The notes beneath the pieces are model-generated. The model saw nothing but the letters and a program-made list of their open reading frames with translations. It made no database searches and was not told the origin of the DNA. Shown piece after piece: positions 38,215 to 47,800 of a DNA stretch of 64,000 nt (position 1 is the first letter of the stretch; each line of letters begins with the position of its first letter). A program made the position numbers and the translations under genes. The DNA is taken from the NCBI RefSeq assembly GCF_039545035.1, contig NZ_BAABRO010000009.1, positions 1 through 64,000 of the forward strand, in the 5' to 3' direction. Source of the DNA: Novipirellula caenicola. GTDB lineage: Bacteria; Planctomycetota; Planctomycetia; Pirellulales; Pirellulaceae.

Positions 38215-38218
38215 GGGA

Positions 38219-39329
38219 TTAAACCTTCTCTTGCTTGCCGGCTTTCAAACGAAGGAACGCGTCGAGAAACCCTTGCAGTTCGCTGCCGTTCATCACGGAG
38301 TTAAAGCTGCCTACGTAATGTCCCGTTCGCGCATCTTTGACGCGTTGATCGGGGTGCAGAAAGTAGTTGCGAATCTGGCTGCCAAAACCGGTGCGTGCCT
38401 GTGTCGCATACTTGCTGGCATCTTCGGCATCGCGACGATCCTCTTCGATCCGAGCCATCTTCGCTCGCAGCATCTTCCAAGCGGTTGCCTTGTTCTGATG
38501 TTGGCTGCGTTCGTTCTGGCACTGCACGACGGTGTTGGTCGGAATATGCGTCAACCGAATCGCACTGTCGGTCTTATTGACGTGTTGGCCTCCCGCACCA
38601 CCGGCGCGATAGGTGTCGACTCGCACGTCTTTTTCCTCGATGTCAATGTCGATCGAATCATCGATTTCCGGCGTCACGCTGACGGCAGCGAAACTGGTTT
38701 GACGTTTGCCTTCGCTGTTGAACGGGCTGATTCGCACCAAGCGGTGGACCCCTTCTTCGCCTTTGAGGTAACCGTACGCCATCGGGCCACGCACTGCGAT
38801 CGAGGCGTGGTTGATCCCGGCTTCTTCGTTTTCTTGGCGGTCGAGCAGTTGGATCGAGTAATCTTGGCTGACGGCCCAAGCGGAATACATCCGCAGCAGC
38901 ATGTCGGCCCAGTCGTTGGCGTCGGTGCCGCCGTCGCGGGCATTGATCGTGATGATCGCCCCGGCCGAATCGTTGGGGCCGTTCAGCAGTGCTTTGAGCT
39001 CCAAATCGTCCAAAATCTTCTCAAGCCGCTCAATTTCCGCCGCCACCTCTTCGGCGATCGATTCGTCCTCTTCGGCCATCTCGAATAGTGCATCAAGATC
39101 CTCGACCGCGGTAGACAATTTCCCCATAGGACCGACAATAGCTTTCAGTCCCTTCAACTGTGCAACCACCGCTTGGGCCGCCTCGTTGTCGTCCCAGAAG
39201 TCGGGTTGGCCCATACGAGCTTCGATTGACTCTACTTCTTCACGCTTGGCAGCGTAGTCAAAGAGAGTCTCCGAGTTGGACCAGACGCTCGCGGATCTTC
39301 TTGCTGCGTTGAACGAATTCGGCATCCAC
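38219..39329 (-). CDS. prfB: Peptide chain release factor 2, with programmed +1 frameshift
   Basis: The product releases chains at UGA and UAA. The main frame (from 39259 down to 38219) holds GGQ (RAGGAGGQHVNKTDSAIR) in the expected place. An ATG at 39325 in that frame gives an unrelated N-terminus. In the other frame, GTG 39329 (or TTG 39347) reads VDAEFVQRSKKIRERLVQL and then CTT TGA C (39263-39257), the conserved RF2 shift site. A GGAG lies a few bases upstream. The ribosome shifts +1 on CTT to continue with DYAAKREEVES. The joined product is about 369 residues. Shift efficiency responds to RF2 level. Confidence 0.93.
39257..39263 (-). promoter_or_regulatory. RF2 frameshift site CTT TGA C
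   Basis: Read on the minus strand: CTT (39263-39261), TGA (39260-39258), C (39257). The GGAG about five bases upstream may act as the internal Shine-Dalgarno stimulator. The site is autoregulatory: scarce RF2 slows termination at TGA and favours the shift. Confidence 0.92.
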
Positions 39330-39446
39330 GGGTGGGGTGAGCTCCAAGAAAGCGGGTGTAGAAAGGATCCGATCAGGTAGTGGTTGGATCGGGTTTTGAA
39401 GGTGATACAAACAAATCAATCATATCGAGTTAAGGGAAAAAGATAC

Positions 39447-40604
39447 ATGGCACGGGTGGTTCTAGCGATGAGTGGCGGCGTCGATTCCAGCGTTGCTGCG
39501 CACTTGTTGCTCGAGGCGGGCCACGAGTGTATTGGCGTTTTTATGCGACACGGCGAAGAATCGAGTCGTGTGTGCAGTACCCCATCGGCGACCGAATCGG
39601 GGGGCGGTGACCAACCGGGCGGGACGCTACCAGTGCTCGGCGGACTTCACCAAGGTCGTGCCGATCACAAACAAGGCTGCTGTACCGCATCGGATGCCGC
39701 CGACGCTCGCCGGGTCGCCTCGAAAATGGGGATTCCTTTCTACGCACTGGATCTGCAAGAAGATTTTCGCCGCATCGTGGACTACTTCGTCGACGATTAC
39801 CTCAACGGCCGCACCCCAAATCCGTGTGTGAAGTGCAACAATTGGATCAAATTTGGCCGTTTATTCGACTACGCCGACGGGGTTGATGCCGATTTTGTGG
39901 CGACGGGACATTACGCCCGGATGATCAAAAACGGCGACCAATCCGAACTGCATCGGGGACTCGATTCCAACAAAGATCAATCGTACGCGCTGTTTGGGAT
40001 CGGGGCCGAGCGGCTCAACCGGATGTTGTTGCCCGTCGGTGGCTTTGAAAAGCCACGAATTCGTGAAATGGCAATGGAATTAGGGTTGGGCGTCGCCGGC
40101 AAACGCGACAGCCAAGAGATTTGCTTTGTCACGCAAGGTCATCACAGCGATTTTGTCAAAGCGAGACGCCCTGAAATGGTGGGGGCGACCGCAGGTGAAA
40201 TTGTGACCACGGATGGCAAAGTCGTGGGGACGCACCCCGGTTATGAAGCGTTCACGATCGGCCAACGAAAAGGACTTGGCGTTGCCATGGGGACGCCTCA
40301 TTTCGTCGTGCGAATCGAAACCGAGACCAATCGAGTGGTGATTGGGCGGCAAGAAGCTCTCGCTCGCGATGGTTTGACAGCAAATGAGGCGAATTGGCTG
40401 GTCGATTCTGCGACGCTGCCTGATCGGGTGGGCGTGCAGATTCGCTACAACGGATCACCGCTGCCGGCTCGGGTGGTCGTCGATCCTCAAACCTCCGAGC
40501 GGTTTACGGTCGAATTTGAAGAGCCTCAGCTAGCAATTGCGCCCGGTCAAGCCGCAGTCGTCTTTGACGGCACTCGAGTGCTTGGCGGGGGCTGGATTCA
40601 GTAA
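39447..40604 (+). CDS. mnmA: tRNA-specific 2-thiouridylase
   Basis: A 385-residue enzyme that thiolates U34 of Lys, Glu and Gln tRNAs. ATG 39447 is preceded by AAGGGA. SGGVDSSV (about 9-16) is the PP-loop, GRTPNPCVKCN holds one catalytic cysteine, and DSQEICFV holds the other. An insert of about 35 residues after MRHGEESS is longer than in E. coli. It is divergent from prfB. Confidence 0.93.
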   Translation: MARVVLAMSGGVDSSVAAHLLLEAGHECIGVFMRHGEESSRVCSTPSATESGGGDQPGGTLPVLGGLHQGRADHKQGCCTASDAADARRVASKMGIPFYALDLQEDFRRIVDYFVDDYLNGRTPNPCVKCNNWIKFGRLFDYADGVDADFVATGHYARMIKNGDQSELHRGLDSNKDQSYALFGIGAERLNRMLLPVGGFEKPRIREMAMELGLGVAGKRDSQEICFVTQGHHSDFVKARRPEMVGATAGEIVTTDGKVVGTHPGYEAFTIGQRKGLGVAMGTPHFVVRIETETNRVVIGRQEALARDGLTANEANWLVDSATLPDRVGVQIRYNGSPLPARVVVDPQTSERFTVEFEEPQLAIAPGQAAVVFDGTRVLGGGWIQ

Positions 40605-40691
40605 TCGGAACGATATCGACGAGTCGGCACCCAGATTGCTAGGATGCGGCTTGCTTGTTTTGCCCAATCGTTAAAGTTTTAGGAATGGTTC

Positions 40692-41573
40692 ATGGGTCTA
40701 TATGACCGCGACTACGGACGCTCGGATGAACGCACCCCGTGGGACCGAGTCCAGAATCCGCGAAGCGTGACGATCATTTTGATCGTCATCAATGTCGCTG
40801 TGTTCTTTGTCGACATGATTTTCCAACAGGGTGGCGTCAGTCAGCTGGTTCCATGGCTGGCGGCTCAAGCCAGCACGGTGAAGCAGCCGTGGATGTGGTG
40901 GCAATTTCTGACTTACGGCTTTGCGCACGATCCGAACAATATCAATCATATTTTGTTCAATATGATCGGGTTGTTTTTCTTTGGCCGCATCGTCGAACGG
41001 CGGATTGGTCAACAAGAGTTCCTTAAGTTTTACCTAGCGGCGATCTTGTTGGGCGGCATCATTGCCTCGCTCTCGTTTTGGTTCCGAGGCGGTGGGCTGG
41101 TGATCGGGGCCAGTGGCGCGGTGGTGGCAACGACGATTCTGTTTGCCTTCTACTATCCGCATCAAGAAGTGTTGTTGATGTTCGTGATCCCGGTAAAAGC
41201 TTGGATCTTGGCCGTCGCGTTTGTGGCGATGGATTTTGCCGGCGCCTTGGGGTTGATGGGGAATTCCCATACCGCATTTGAAGTCCATCTGACCGGGGCC
41301 GCGTTTGCCGCGGCCTATTTCTACCAACGCTGGAATTTCCGCTGGCTCGATTTAGAGGTGCTTTCCGATTTACCGCACTATTTCCGCCAGCGATCACGTC
41401 GCATGAAGCTGAAGATTCACGATCCTGATCGCAAACTAAACCAAGAAGCGGCCGAAGCGGACCGAATTTTGGCAAAAATTCACGCCAGTGGCGAAGCGAG
41501 CTTAACGCGATCCGAACGCAAAACGTTAGAACGATACAGTCGACGACAACGTGAAAAACGTGATCAGAGCTAG
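40692..41573 (+). CDS. Rhomboid intramembrane serine protease
   Basis: A 293-residue protein with about six helices between residues 20 and 215. The motifs are NHILFNMIGL (Asn side), GASGAVVA (catalytic Ser, about residue 143) and EVHLTGAAFAAAYFY (catalytic His near the C-terminal helix). A basic cytoplasmic tail ends the protein. It cleaves helices of single-span proteins. The next gene's leader overlaps the tail's end. Confidence 0.9.
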   Translation: MGLYDRDYGRSDERTPWDRVQNPRSVTIILIVINVAVFFVDMIFQQGGVSQLVPWLAAQASTVKQPWMWWQFLTYGFAHDPNNINHILFNMIGLFFFGRIVERRIGQQEFLKFYLAAILLGGIIASLSFWFRGGGLVIGASGAVVATTILFAFYYPHQEVLLMFVIPVKAWILAVAFVAMDFAGALGLMGNSHTAFEVHLTGAAFAAAYFYQRWNFRWLDLEVLSDLPHYFRQRSRRMKLKIHDPDRKLNQEAAEADRILAKIHASGEASLTRSERKTLERYSRRQREKRDQS

Positions 41574-41661
41574 GCAGCGAGCGGACGCTTTTGGGGTCTA
41601 TCGCTCGGCGAATGAAGCAAAAAAACAAGCTCCAATTGCAATACAATCAACAGTCACCGGC

Positions 41662-41715
41662 GTCGTGGATCTTGTCAAAGATCCCGGCCCGAGGATCTTT
41701 AGCAAGATCCACTAC
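41662..41715. repeat. Inverted repeat GTnGTGGATCTTGn...
   Basis: Arms 41662-41684 and 41693-41715 are near-complementary around an 8-base loop (right arm ends AGCAAGATCCACTAC). A related copy is at 43780-43867. This one lies 25 bp upstream of the peroxiredoxin-like gene and would form a strong stem in its leader. Confidence 0.85.
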
Positions 41716-41739
41716 TTCTTTGTCCGAACCAGGATACAA

Positions 41740-42321
41740 ATGATGATTCCACGAGTTTGCGATGTTGCAGCGTGCTTGATGTTTTTCGCGGCGATTGCTG
41801 CAAACGTCCATGCTGATGACGACGGGCGTTCGCAACCGCTTGCCGAGGGAGCCAAGGCGATCAATTTTGAATTGCCGGTCGTGGGCAGCAAAGACTTCAT
41901 CGAATTGCAGCAAGAATACAAAAAGGGACCGGTCGTCGTCATCGTGCTGCGAGGCTATCCCGGATACCAATGTCCGCTGTGCAGCAAGCAGGTCAACAGT
42001 TTGGCAAACCGAGCCAAGGCACTCGCTCAAGAGGCATCGCGAGTGATTCTGGTCTATCCAGGCGAAGCGACCTTGCTGCAGCGTCATGCCGAAGAATTCA
42101 TGGGATCACGTACTTTGCCCGCACCGCTGGTGATGGTCCGCGACGATGCGATGGAGATGGTCACCCAGTGGGGCCTCCGCTGGGATTCGCCTCGCGAAAC
42201 CGCGTACCCTGCGACCTACGTGATCGATGCAAATGGTCGTGTCGCTTGGGCCAAAGTCAGTAACTCGCACGCCGGGCGAACCACGGTCGAAGAAATCATG
42301 AAAGAGCTGCGAAAACTATAG
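41740..42321 (+). CDS. Secreted peroxiredoxin-like (AhpC/TSA) protein
   Basis: A 193-residue protein from ATG 41740, with AGGA about six bases upstream. A hydrophobic signal segment (VCDVAACLMFFAAIAANVHA) precedes the redoxin domain. The motif GYPGYQCPLCSKQVNSL (about 75-91) has CPLC, where AhpC/TSA proteins have one peroxidatic cysteine and thioredoxins CxxC. It lacks a partner reductase nearby. It is followed immediately by a GATAGGCTTCC hairpin. Confidence 0.85.
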   Translation: MMIPRVCDVAACLMFFAAIAANVHADDDGRSQPLAEGAKAINFELPVVGSKDFIELQQEYKKGPVVVIVLRGYPGYQCPLCSKQVNSLANRAKALAQEASRVILVYPGEATLLQRHAEEFMGSRTLPAPLVMVRDDAMEMVTQWGLRWDSPRETAYPATYVIDANGRVAWAKVSNSHAGRTTVEEIMKELRKL

Positions 42322-42348
42322 GTGTGAGATAGGCTTCCAGCCTGTCAT
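42322..42348. repeat. Copy of the GATAGGCTTCC hairpin element
   Basis: Starts on the base after the stop TAG of the peroxiredoxin-like gene. Core AGGCT-TCC-AGCCT at 42331-42343. Confidence 0.9.
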
Positions 42349-42358
42349 CGGCCCCCTA

Positions 42359-42424
42359 TTCAAAGTCGTTGATCGCTCCGCGATCATAACGTTCAAAGTC
42401 CTAGATCGCTCCGCGATCATAACG
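42359..42424. repeat. Two tandem 33-bp repeats with TCC-loop hairpins
   Basis: Units 42359-42391 and 42392-42424 are identical apart from the bases around GTCGTTGA/GTCCTAGA. Each contains GATCGC-TCC-GCGATC. They lie 39 bp before the CbiE/CbiT start codon. Confidence 0.92.
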
Positions 42425-42462
42425 CAAGTTCACACTACCACTACAAAATTACGGACACTAGA

Positions 42463-43704
42463 TTGACTGCTCGCATTCATATTGTTGGGATTGGCGACGA
42501 TGGGCTTGATGGGTTGACCGGTCAAGCAAGAAACTTGATCGACCAAGCGACCGTGTTAGTGGGCCCGACCCAGCTACTCGAAAAAGTTCCGGCATCCGAT
42601 GCCAAACGCATTGTTGTCGGCAGCAACCTCGAACAGTTGCAGCAATCGATTCGTGATCTCGGCGATCAGCCTGCAGTGGTGTTGGCGGGTGGCGATCCAT
42701 TGTTTTACGGCATCGCCCGTTACCTGACCGAAACGTTCGGCAAAGATCGTTTTGATGTCGTGCCACACGTCAGCAGCATGCAGTTGGCATTTGCGCGGGT
42801 GAAAGAAAGTTGGGACGACGCCTACCTGACCAACCTCGCGACTCAATCACTTGATCGAGTGGTGGACAACATTCGTACCGCCGAACGCGTGGGGATATTT
42901 ACGACCGAGGATATCTCGCCTTCCGTGGTTGCCGAAGCACTGCTGGATCGCCGCATCGATTACTTTACCGCCTACGTTTGCGAGGACCTTGGCACGCCCG
43001 ATGAAACCGTGACACAAGGGGATTTGACTTCGATTCGCGGTCAATCCTTTGGCGTCATGAACGTCATGGTTCTGGTGCGAAAATCGGGAGCCGCCGATCG
43101 ACCCAGCGGCAGTGCGAACCGACGCTTGTTCGGTAACCCCGACGATTTGTTTCTGCAGTCACGGCCCAAGCGAGGTTTGTTGACGCCTGCCGAGGTCCGC
43201 TGTATCGCGTTGTCGGAACTGGATCTGACGCCGCAGAGCACGGTGTGGGATGTCGGCGCGGGGTGTGGGTCGTTGGCGATCGAAGCTGCCTCGATTGCGA
43301 CGCAAGGCAAAGTGTATGCGATCGAGATGGACGCCGAGGATTACGGGTTGATGATCGAGAACGCAAAGATGTTCGATGTTCCCTCGTTGATCCCGGTCCA
43401 TGGCCAAGCCCCTGAGGCTTGGAAAGACCTGCCCGATCCCGACGCCATTTTCGTGGGCGGCACGGGACGTGTGGTGCCCGATTTGGTTTCGGCCGCGGTG
43501 CCACGATTGGCTCAAGGCGGCCGCATCGTCGTCAACGTCTCCAGCCCCGATAACCTGGTTTCGGTCCAGAATGTATTGTCCACCGCCGGTTTGGTTCACG
43601 ACGTGCGGATGATCAATATTTCGCGAGGCCAGTACCAGATGGAGCGAGTTCGTTTCGAGTCGCTCAATCCAACCTTCTTGGTTTTGGGCCGGAAATCTAA
43701 ATAA
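42463..43704 (+). CDS. Fused cobalt-precorrin methyltransferases CbiE-CbiT
   Basis: A 413-residue bifunctional protein with TTG start. Residues 1 to about 200 form CbiE (IHIVGIGDDGLDGL; VVLAGGDPLFYG), which methylates C5. Residues about 230-413 form CbiT (VWDVGAGCGSLAIEAA as SAM-binding motif I), which methylates C15 and decarboxylates. In Salmonella these are two genes and in Pseudomonas the fusion is CobL. No other cobalamin gene is nearby, and I saw no cobalamin riboswitch upstream. Confidence 0.9.
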   Translation: MTARIHIVGIGDDGLDGLTGQARNLIDQATVLVGPTQLLEKVPASDAKRIVVGSNLEQLQQSIRDLGDQPAVVLAGGDPLFYGIARYLTETFGKDRFDVVPHVSSMQLAFARVKESWDDAYLTNLATQSLDRVVDNIRTAERVGIFTTEDISPSVVAEALLDRRIDYFTAYVCEDLGTPDETVTQGDLTSIRGQSFGVMNVMVLVRKSGAADRPSGSANRRLFGNPDDLFLQSRPKRGLLTPAEVRCIALSELDLTPQSTVWDVGAGCGSLAIEAASIATQGKVYAIEMDAEDYGLMIENAKMFDVPSLIPVHGQAPEAWKDLPDPDAIFVGGTGRVVPDLVSAAVPRLAQGGRIVVNVSSPDNLVSVQNVLSTAGLVHDVRMINISRGQYQMERVRFESLNPTFLVLGRKSK

Positions 43705-43779
43705 TTCTGGCTTGGCTTTGCCGGCTCGTTCTGCGAACTATGCTAGGGACCGATCGAGGGACGTCGCAGGCGTTCCCTC

Positions 43780-43867
43780 GTAGTGGATTTTGCTAAAAAT
43801 CCCGCACGCAGGATCTTTTGCAAGATTCGCGACGCCGATTAGCAGGATCTTTAGCAAGATCCACTAC
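43780..43867. repeat. Second copy of the GTAGTGGAT inverted repeat
   Basis: Arms 43780-43802 and 43845-43867 are near-complementary, with a 42-base middle that contains a third, partial copy of the arm. It lies 75 bp upstream of the nucleotidyltransferase start codon. Confidence 0.85.
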
Positions 43868-43942
43868 GTCCCTGGTTTGTTTTGCATTCAACGATCGGTC
43901 CCGTGGATGCCCTTTTCCTCTCTCGTACCCTCGCCATTTGCC

Positions 43943-44800
43943 ATGCAGGTTCACAAGGCTGTTATCACCGCAGCGGCTCCGAAACAGAACACATTGCCGC
44001 TGCAACAATTAGTCGACCGCAATGGCGAGACCAAGACGGCGCTGCAATTGATCGTCGAAGAAACGCTCACCGCCGGCATCGAAGACATCTGTGTCGTCAT
44101 CCAACCTGGGGACCAAGAGGCGTACGAACAAGCCGCTGGGACTCATTTGGCCAGCATCCAGTTTGTCGAACAGCCGGAACCATGTGGCTATGCCGACGCG
44201 ATCTTTCAAGCCAAATCCTTTGTCGGCGACGAGCCGTTTTTGCATCTCGTGGGTGACCACTTGTACCTCAGCGCATCGGACATCCCGTGTGCAAAGCAGT
44301 TGATCAAGATTGCCAAAGAGTTTGAGTGCTCGGTGTCCGCCGTCCAGTCGACTCGCGAAAACAAGCTACCCTACTTTGGCATCGTCAGCGGGCCGCATGT
44401 GCCTCGCCGCGATGATTTGTACGAGATCGAAACGGTGGTCGAAAAGCCGACACCAACTTATGCCGAACAAGAACTGGTCACGCCGGGGCTGAGGGCGGGC
44501 CATTACCTCGGCTTCTTCGGCATGCACGTGTTGACCGCTGAGGTGATGACGTCGATTGAGCAATTGCTTGCCGATCATGCTTCCGAAAAGCCTTCGCTTT
44601 CGGATGCCTTGGCGATGTTGACGTCACGGCAACGCTACCTCGCGTATCGACTGCAAGGTTCACGTTACAACTTGGGTGTTACCTATGGATTGTTGATTGC
44701 TCAATTGGCGATCGGATTGTCAGGGCGTGACCGTGATCGGATCTTGACCGAGATGGTCGAATTGCTCGCCACGCGTGCGGAAGGGATGGCGGCTCAATGA
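43943..44800 (+). CDS. GalU-like nucleotidyltransferase homologue lacking the nucleotide loop
   Basis: A 285-residue protein from ATG 43943 (MQVHKAVITAAAPKQ). The start is placed behind the upstream repeat. The layout of UDP-glucose pyrophosphorylases is clear: LQLIVEETLTAGIEDICVV (about 35-53), FVEQPEPCGYADAI (about 75-88), HLVGDHLYL, VEKPTP and the late ALAMLTSRQRYLAYRLQGSRYNLG. The nucleotide-binding GxGTR loop is missing; AAAPKQNTLPL stands there instead. It is probably an inactive or regulatory partner. It is coupled to the fusion gene by an ATGA overlap. Confidence 0.82.
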   Translation: MQVHKAVITAAAPKQNTLPLQQLVDRNGETKTALQLIVEETLTAGIEDICVVIQPGDQEAYEQAAGTHLASIQFVEQPEPCGYADAIFQAKSFVGDEPFLHLVGDHLYLSASDIPCAKQLIKIAKEFECSVSAVQSTRENKLPYFGIVSGPHVPRRDDLYEIETVVEKPTPTYAEQELVTPGLRAGHYLGFFGMHVLTAEVMTSIEQLLADHASEKPSLSDALAMLTSRQRYLAYRLQGSRYNLGVTYGLLIAQLAIGLSGRDRDRILTEMVELLATRAEGMAAQ

Positions 44801-47800
44801 TTCGTACCGCCACCAACCCGTTGATCGAGATCATCGTTTCGGACGACGATCGGGTGCGTGATCAATCACTCGAATCGGTTTGTCGCGATCAATCGCTAGG
44901 TCAATTACTAGAGCACGTCGAAACGCTGGATGCATTTCGTCGCGACGAAGAAAATCTGTATCGCCGCGTGCGGGCGTTATTCTTTTTGTCGGCGATCTAC
45001 CGGTATCACCTGCCGTCGCGTTTGTCGGTCGAGCAATCGGGGCGGATTCCGTACGAGGGATACGAGCACCTTCTGGCTCGCCGGTTTATGGAAGCAATTG
45101 ATTGTTTCTTGGCGTTTCAGCAGCAATTCGGCCCGAGTGACGCGCTGGCCAGTGCGTTGTCGCAAGCCTATCACCAGCTCGGGTTTCAAACGCTTGCCGA
45201 TCAAGTACGCCGTAGCGTTCGCACGGTGCGAGGTAACCAGTGGATGTTTCGCGTCGGCCATCCCGCCGATCACCCATTGCGAATCCGCAGCGAGCTCGTC
45301 GAGCTGGATCCCGCGACGGGGACCTCGCCGCTGATGAAAGAAACCACGGCGGTGCGAATGGATTTTTCGCATAGTGCATGGAGCGACATCTTCTTTCTTG
45401 GGATGGACTTTCCCGAGGGAGCTCGCGTGCTGAACGTCTCGGTCGACCTCGGAGTGCGTGGGCGAGATTCGCAAACCAAGCCGCCGATCGAGACGTATCT
45501 GCGAATCATCGACGAACCGGTGATTCGGTTGACCAGTGTCGATCTCGGCGCGACGACCACGCTGACTTCGATTGCTGAGACCTTCGATTTTGCACGCGAC
45601 TATTTGGGGCTGCTCAAAGCGGCGTTGATCGCTGCCGGCATCGTCCCGCCAGGGTTAGAGGGTTGCCGTGAATCGATGGAAGACCTGCTGAAGGTCATGC
45701 TCGGTCCAGGACGTGGCTTGGAATTGGTCAGCAAGATCAACGATATCCCCAAAGGATCTCGCTTGGCGGTTTCCACCAACCTGCTCGGTTCGTTGATCTC
45801 GCTATTGATGCGAGCGACCGGGCAAGTGCACTCGTTGACCGGTCCGCTTAGCGAAGCCGATCGCCGGCTGGTCGCCGCCCGCGCGATTCTGGGCGAATGG
45901 CTTGGCGGCAGCGGGGGTGGATGGCAAGATTCCGGCGGCGTTTGGCCCGGCATCAAGCTGATTTGCGGAACCGCTGCGCAAGAGAATGACCCCGAGTTTG
46001 GCATCAGCCGCGGACGGTTAATGCCGGTTCACCACGTGTTGGGCAGCGACGAAATATCCGAGGCAACCCGCGACAAGATCCAAAATTCCTTGGTGCTGGT
46101 GCACGGCGGGATGGCTCAAAATGTGGGCCCGATTTTGGAAATGGTGACCGAACACTACCTGCTGCGTAGTGAAAAGGAATGGCAGGGCCGAAACGAAGCG
46201 ATCAAGATTCTTGATGAAGTGGTCGAGTCACTAAAAACAGGTAATATCAAGCAAGTCGGCGATGTCACCACCCGCAATTTCGAAGGGCCCCTGCAGACGA
46301 TCATTCCGTGGGCAACTAACCGCTTTACCGATTCATTGATCGAGCAGTGCCGCGAGCGATACGGTGACCAGTTCTGGGGATTTTGGATGCTCGGCGGGAT
46401 GGCGGGCGGCGGCATGGGATTCATTTTTGATCCTAAGATCAAACCCGAAGCCCAGGCATGGCTCGGCGATGCAATGGTCAAAACGAAACGCGACTTGGAA
46501 ACGTCGCTTCCGTTTGCGATGGATCCGGTGGTCTACGATTTCAAGATCAATGACAACGGCACCAGTTCCGAGTTGCTGTGCGGCAACGACGCGATGCTGC
46601 CCGACCGGTATTATGCACTCGTGTTGCCAGCGCTGTTGCGAACACCGCTACGCGATTTGTCGCTGCGAACGCGATCGGAACTCGAGCGGATCAGCAAACG
46701 CTGTCACGATGTCGAAACCGGCAGCGCGACTGCGGGAATGTTGTTAGAGAGTATCCTGCCCTCGGCTGCGGTCGAACACTCTAGCGAATCGTCGCTGGGG
46801 TCGCTGTTGAATCAAATTGGTTTTGACCGGTTCCAACACGAGCAAATTCGCGCCGATCTGATCAGCGGACGAATCGGGTTGTCACAAAACCGGTTGCCTG
46901 CCAACACGATGATCCAAGATGTCAAACCCGAGCATGTCATTGACCTGCGTGAAGGGATTGCTCAGAAGTATGTCGATCTTGGATCGGCAGCAATCAAGTC
47001 CGGGAAGGTGGCGGTGGTGACGCTGGCCGCGGGCGTCGGAAGCCGCTGGACCGAGGGGGCTGGGGTCTGCAAGGCGCTTCATCCGTTTTGTCGTTTTGCC
47101 GGCCGCCATCGCAGTTTCATGGAGGTGCATCTGGCAAAAAATCGTGCCATCGCCGAACAACTGGATGCCTCGATTCCGCATGTCTTCACTACCAGCCATT
47201 TGACCGACCAACCGATTCGCGAATACCTCGATCGCAATGATGCCTTTGGTTTCGGCGACAATTTGATGGTGTCTACCGGGCGAAGTGTTGGGCTGCGGAT
47301 GATCCCGATGGTGCGTGATTTGCGTTTTTTGTGGGAGGAAACGGCCCAGCAAATCTTGGACGAGCAACAGCAAAAGGTTCGCGAAAGTTTGCGAACGGCG
47401 CTGATCGGATGGGCAAAATCGGCAGGCGAGGCCAGTGATTACACCGACAATGTTCCCAGCCAGTGTATTCATCCGGTGGGCCATTGGTTCGAAATCCCCA
47501 ACATGCTCCGCAGCGGTGTACTGCAGCAGATGTTGCAGCGACAGCCCGAACTGGATTACCTGCTGCTACACAACATCGACACCCTTGGGGCGAACGTCGA
47601 TCCAGCGTTCTTGGGGCGGCACATCGCTGCGGAAACCACGCTTAGCTTTGAAGTCATCAGCCGCCGATTGGAAGATCGCGGCGGCGGATTGGCGCTTGTC
47701 AACGGGCGGCCGCGATTGGTCGAAGGCCTCGCGATGCCCAACGAACAAATCGAGTTCGATTTGACCTTCTACAATTCGATGACGACTTGGATTTCGATCG

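Noticed and set aside
37982-39088. 368-codon open frame opposite prfB and HIT
   Set aside because: It crosses two genes that are certain from motifs.
39250-39329. prfB frameshift as a sequencing error or pseudogene
   Set aside because: The shift lies exactly at CTT TGA C, the conserved RF2 recoding site.
42349-42462. Cobalamin riboswitch before the CbiE/CbiT gene
   Set aside because: The region is filled by two 33-bp repeats; the B12-box is not present.
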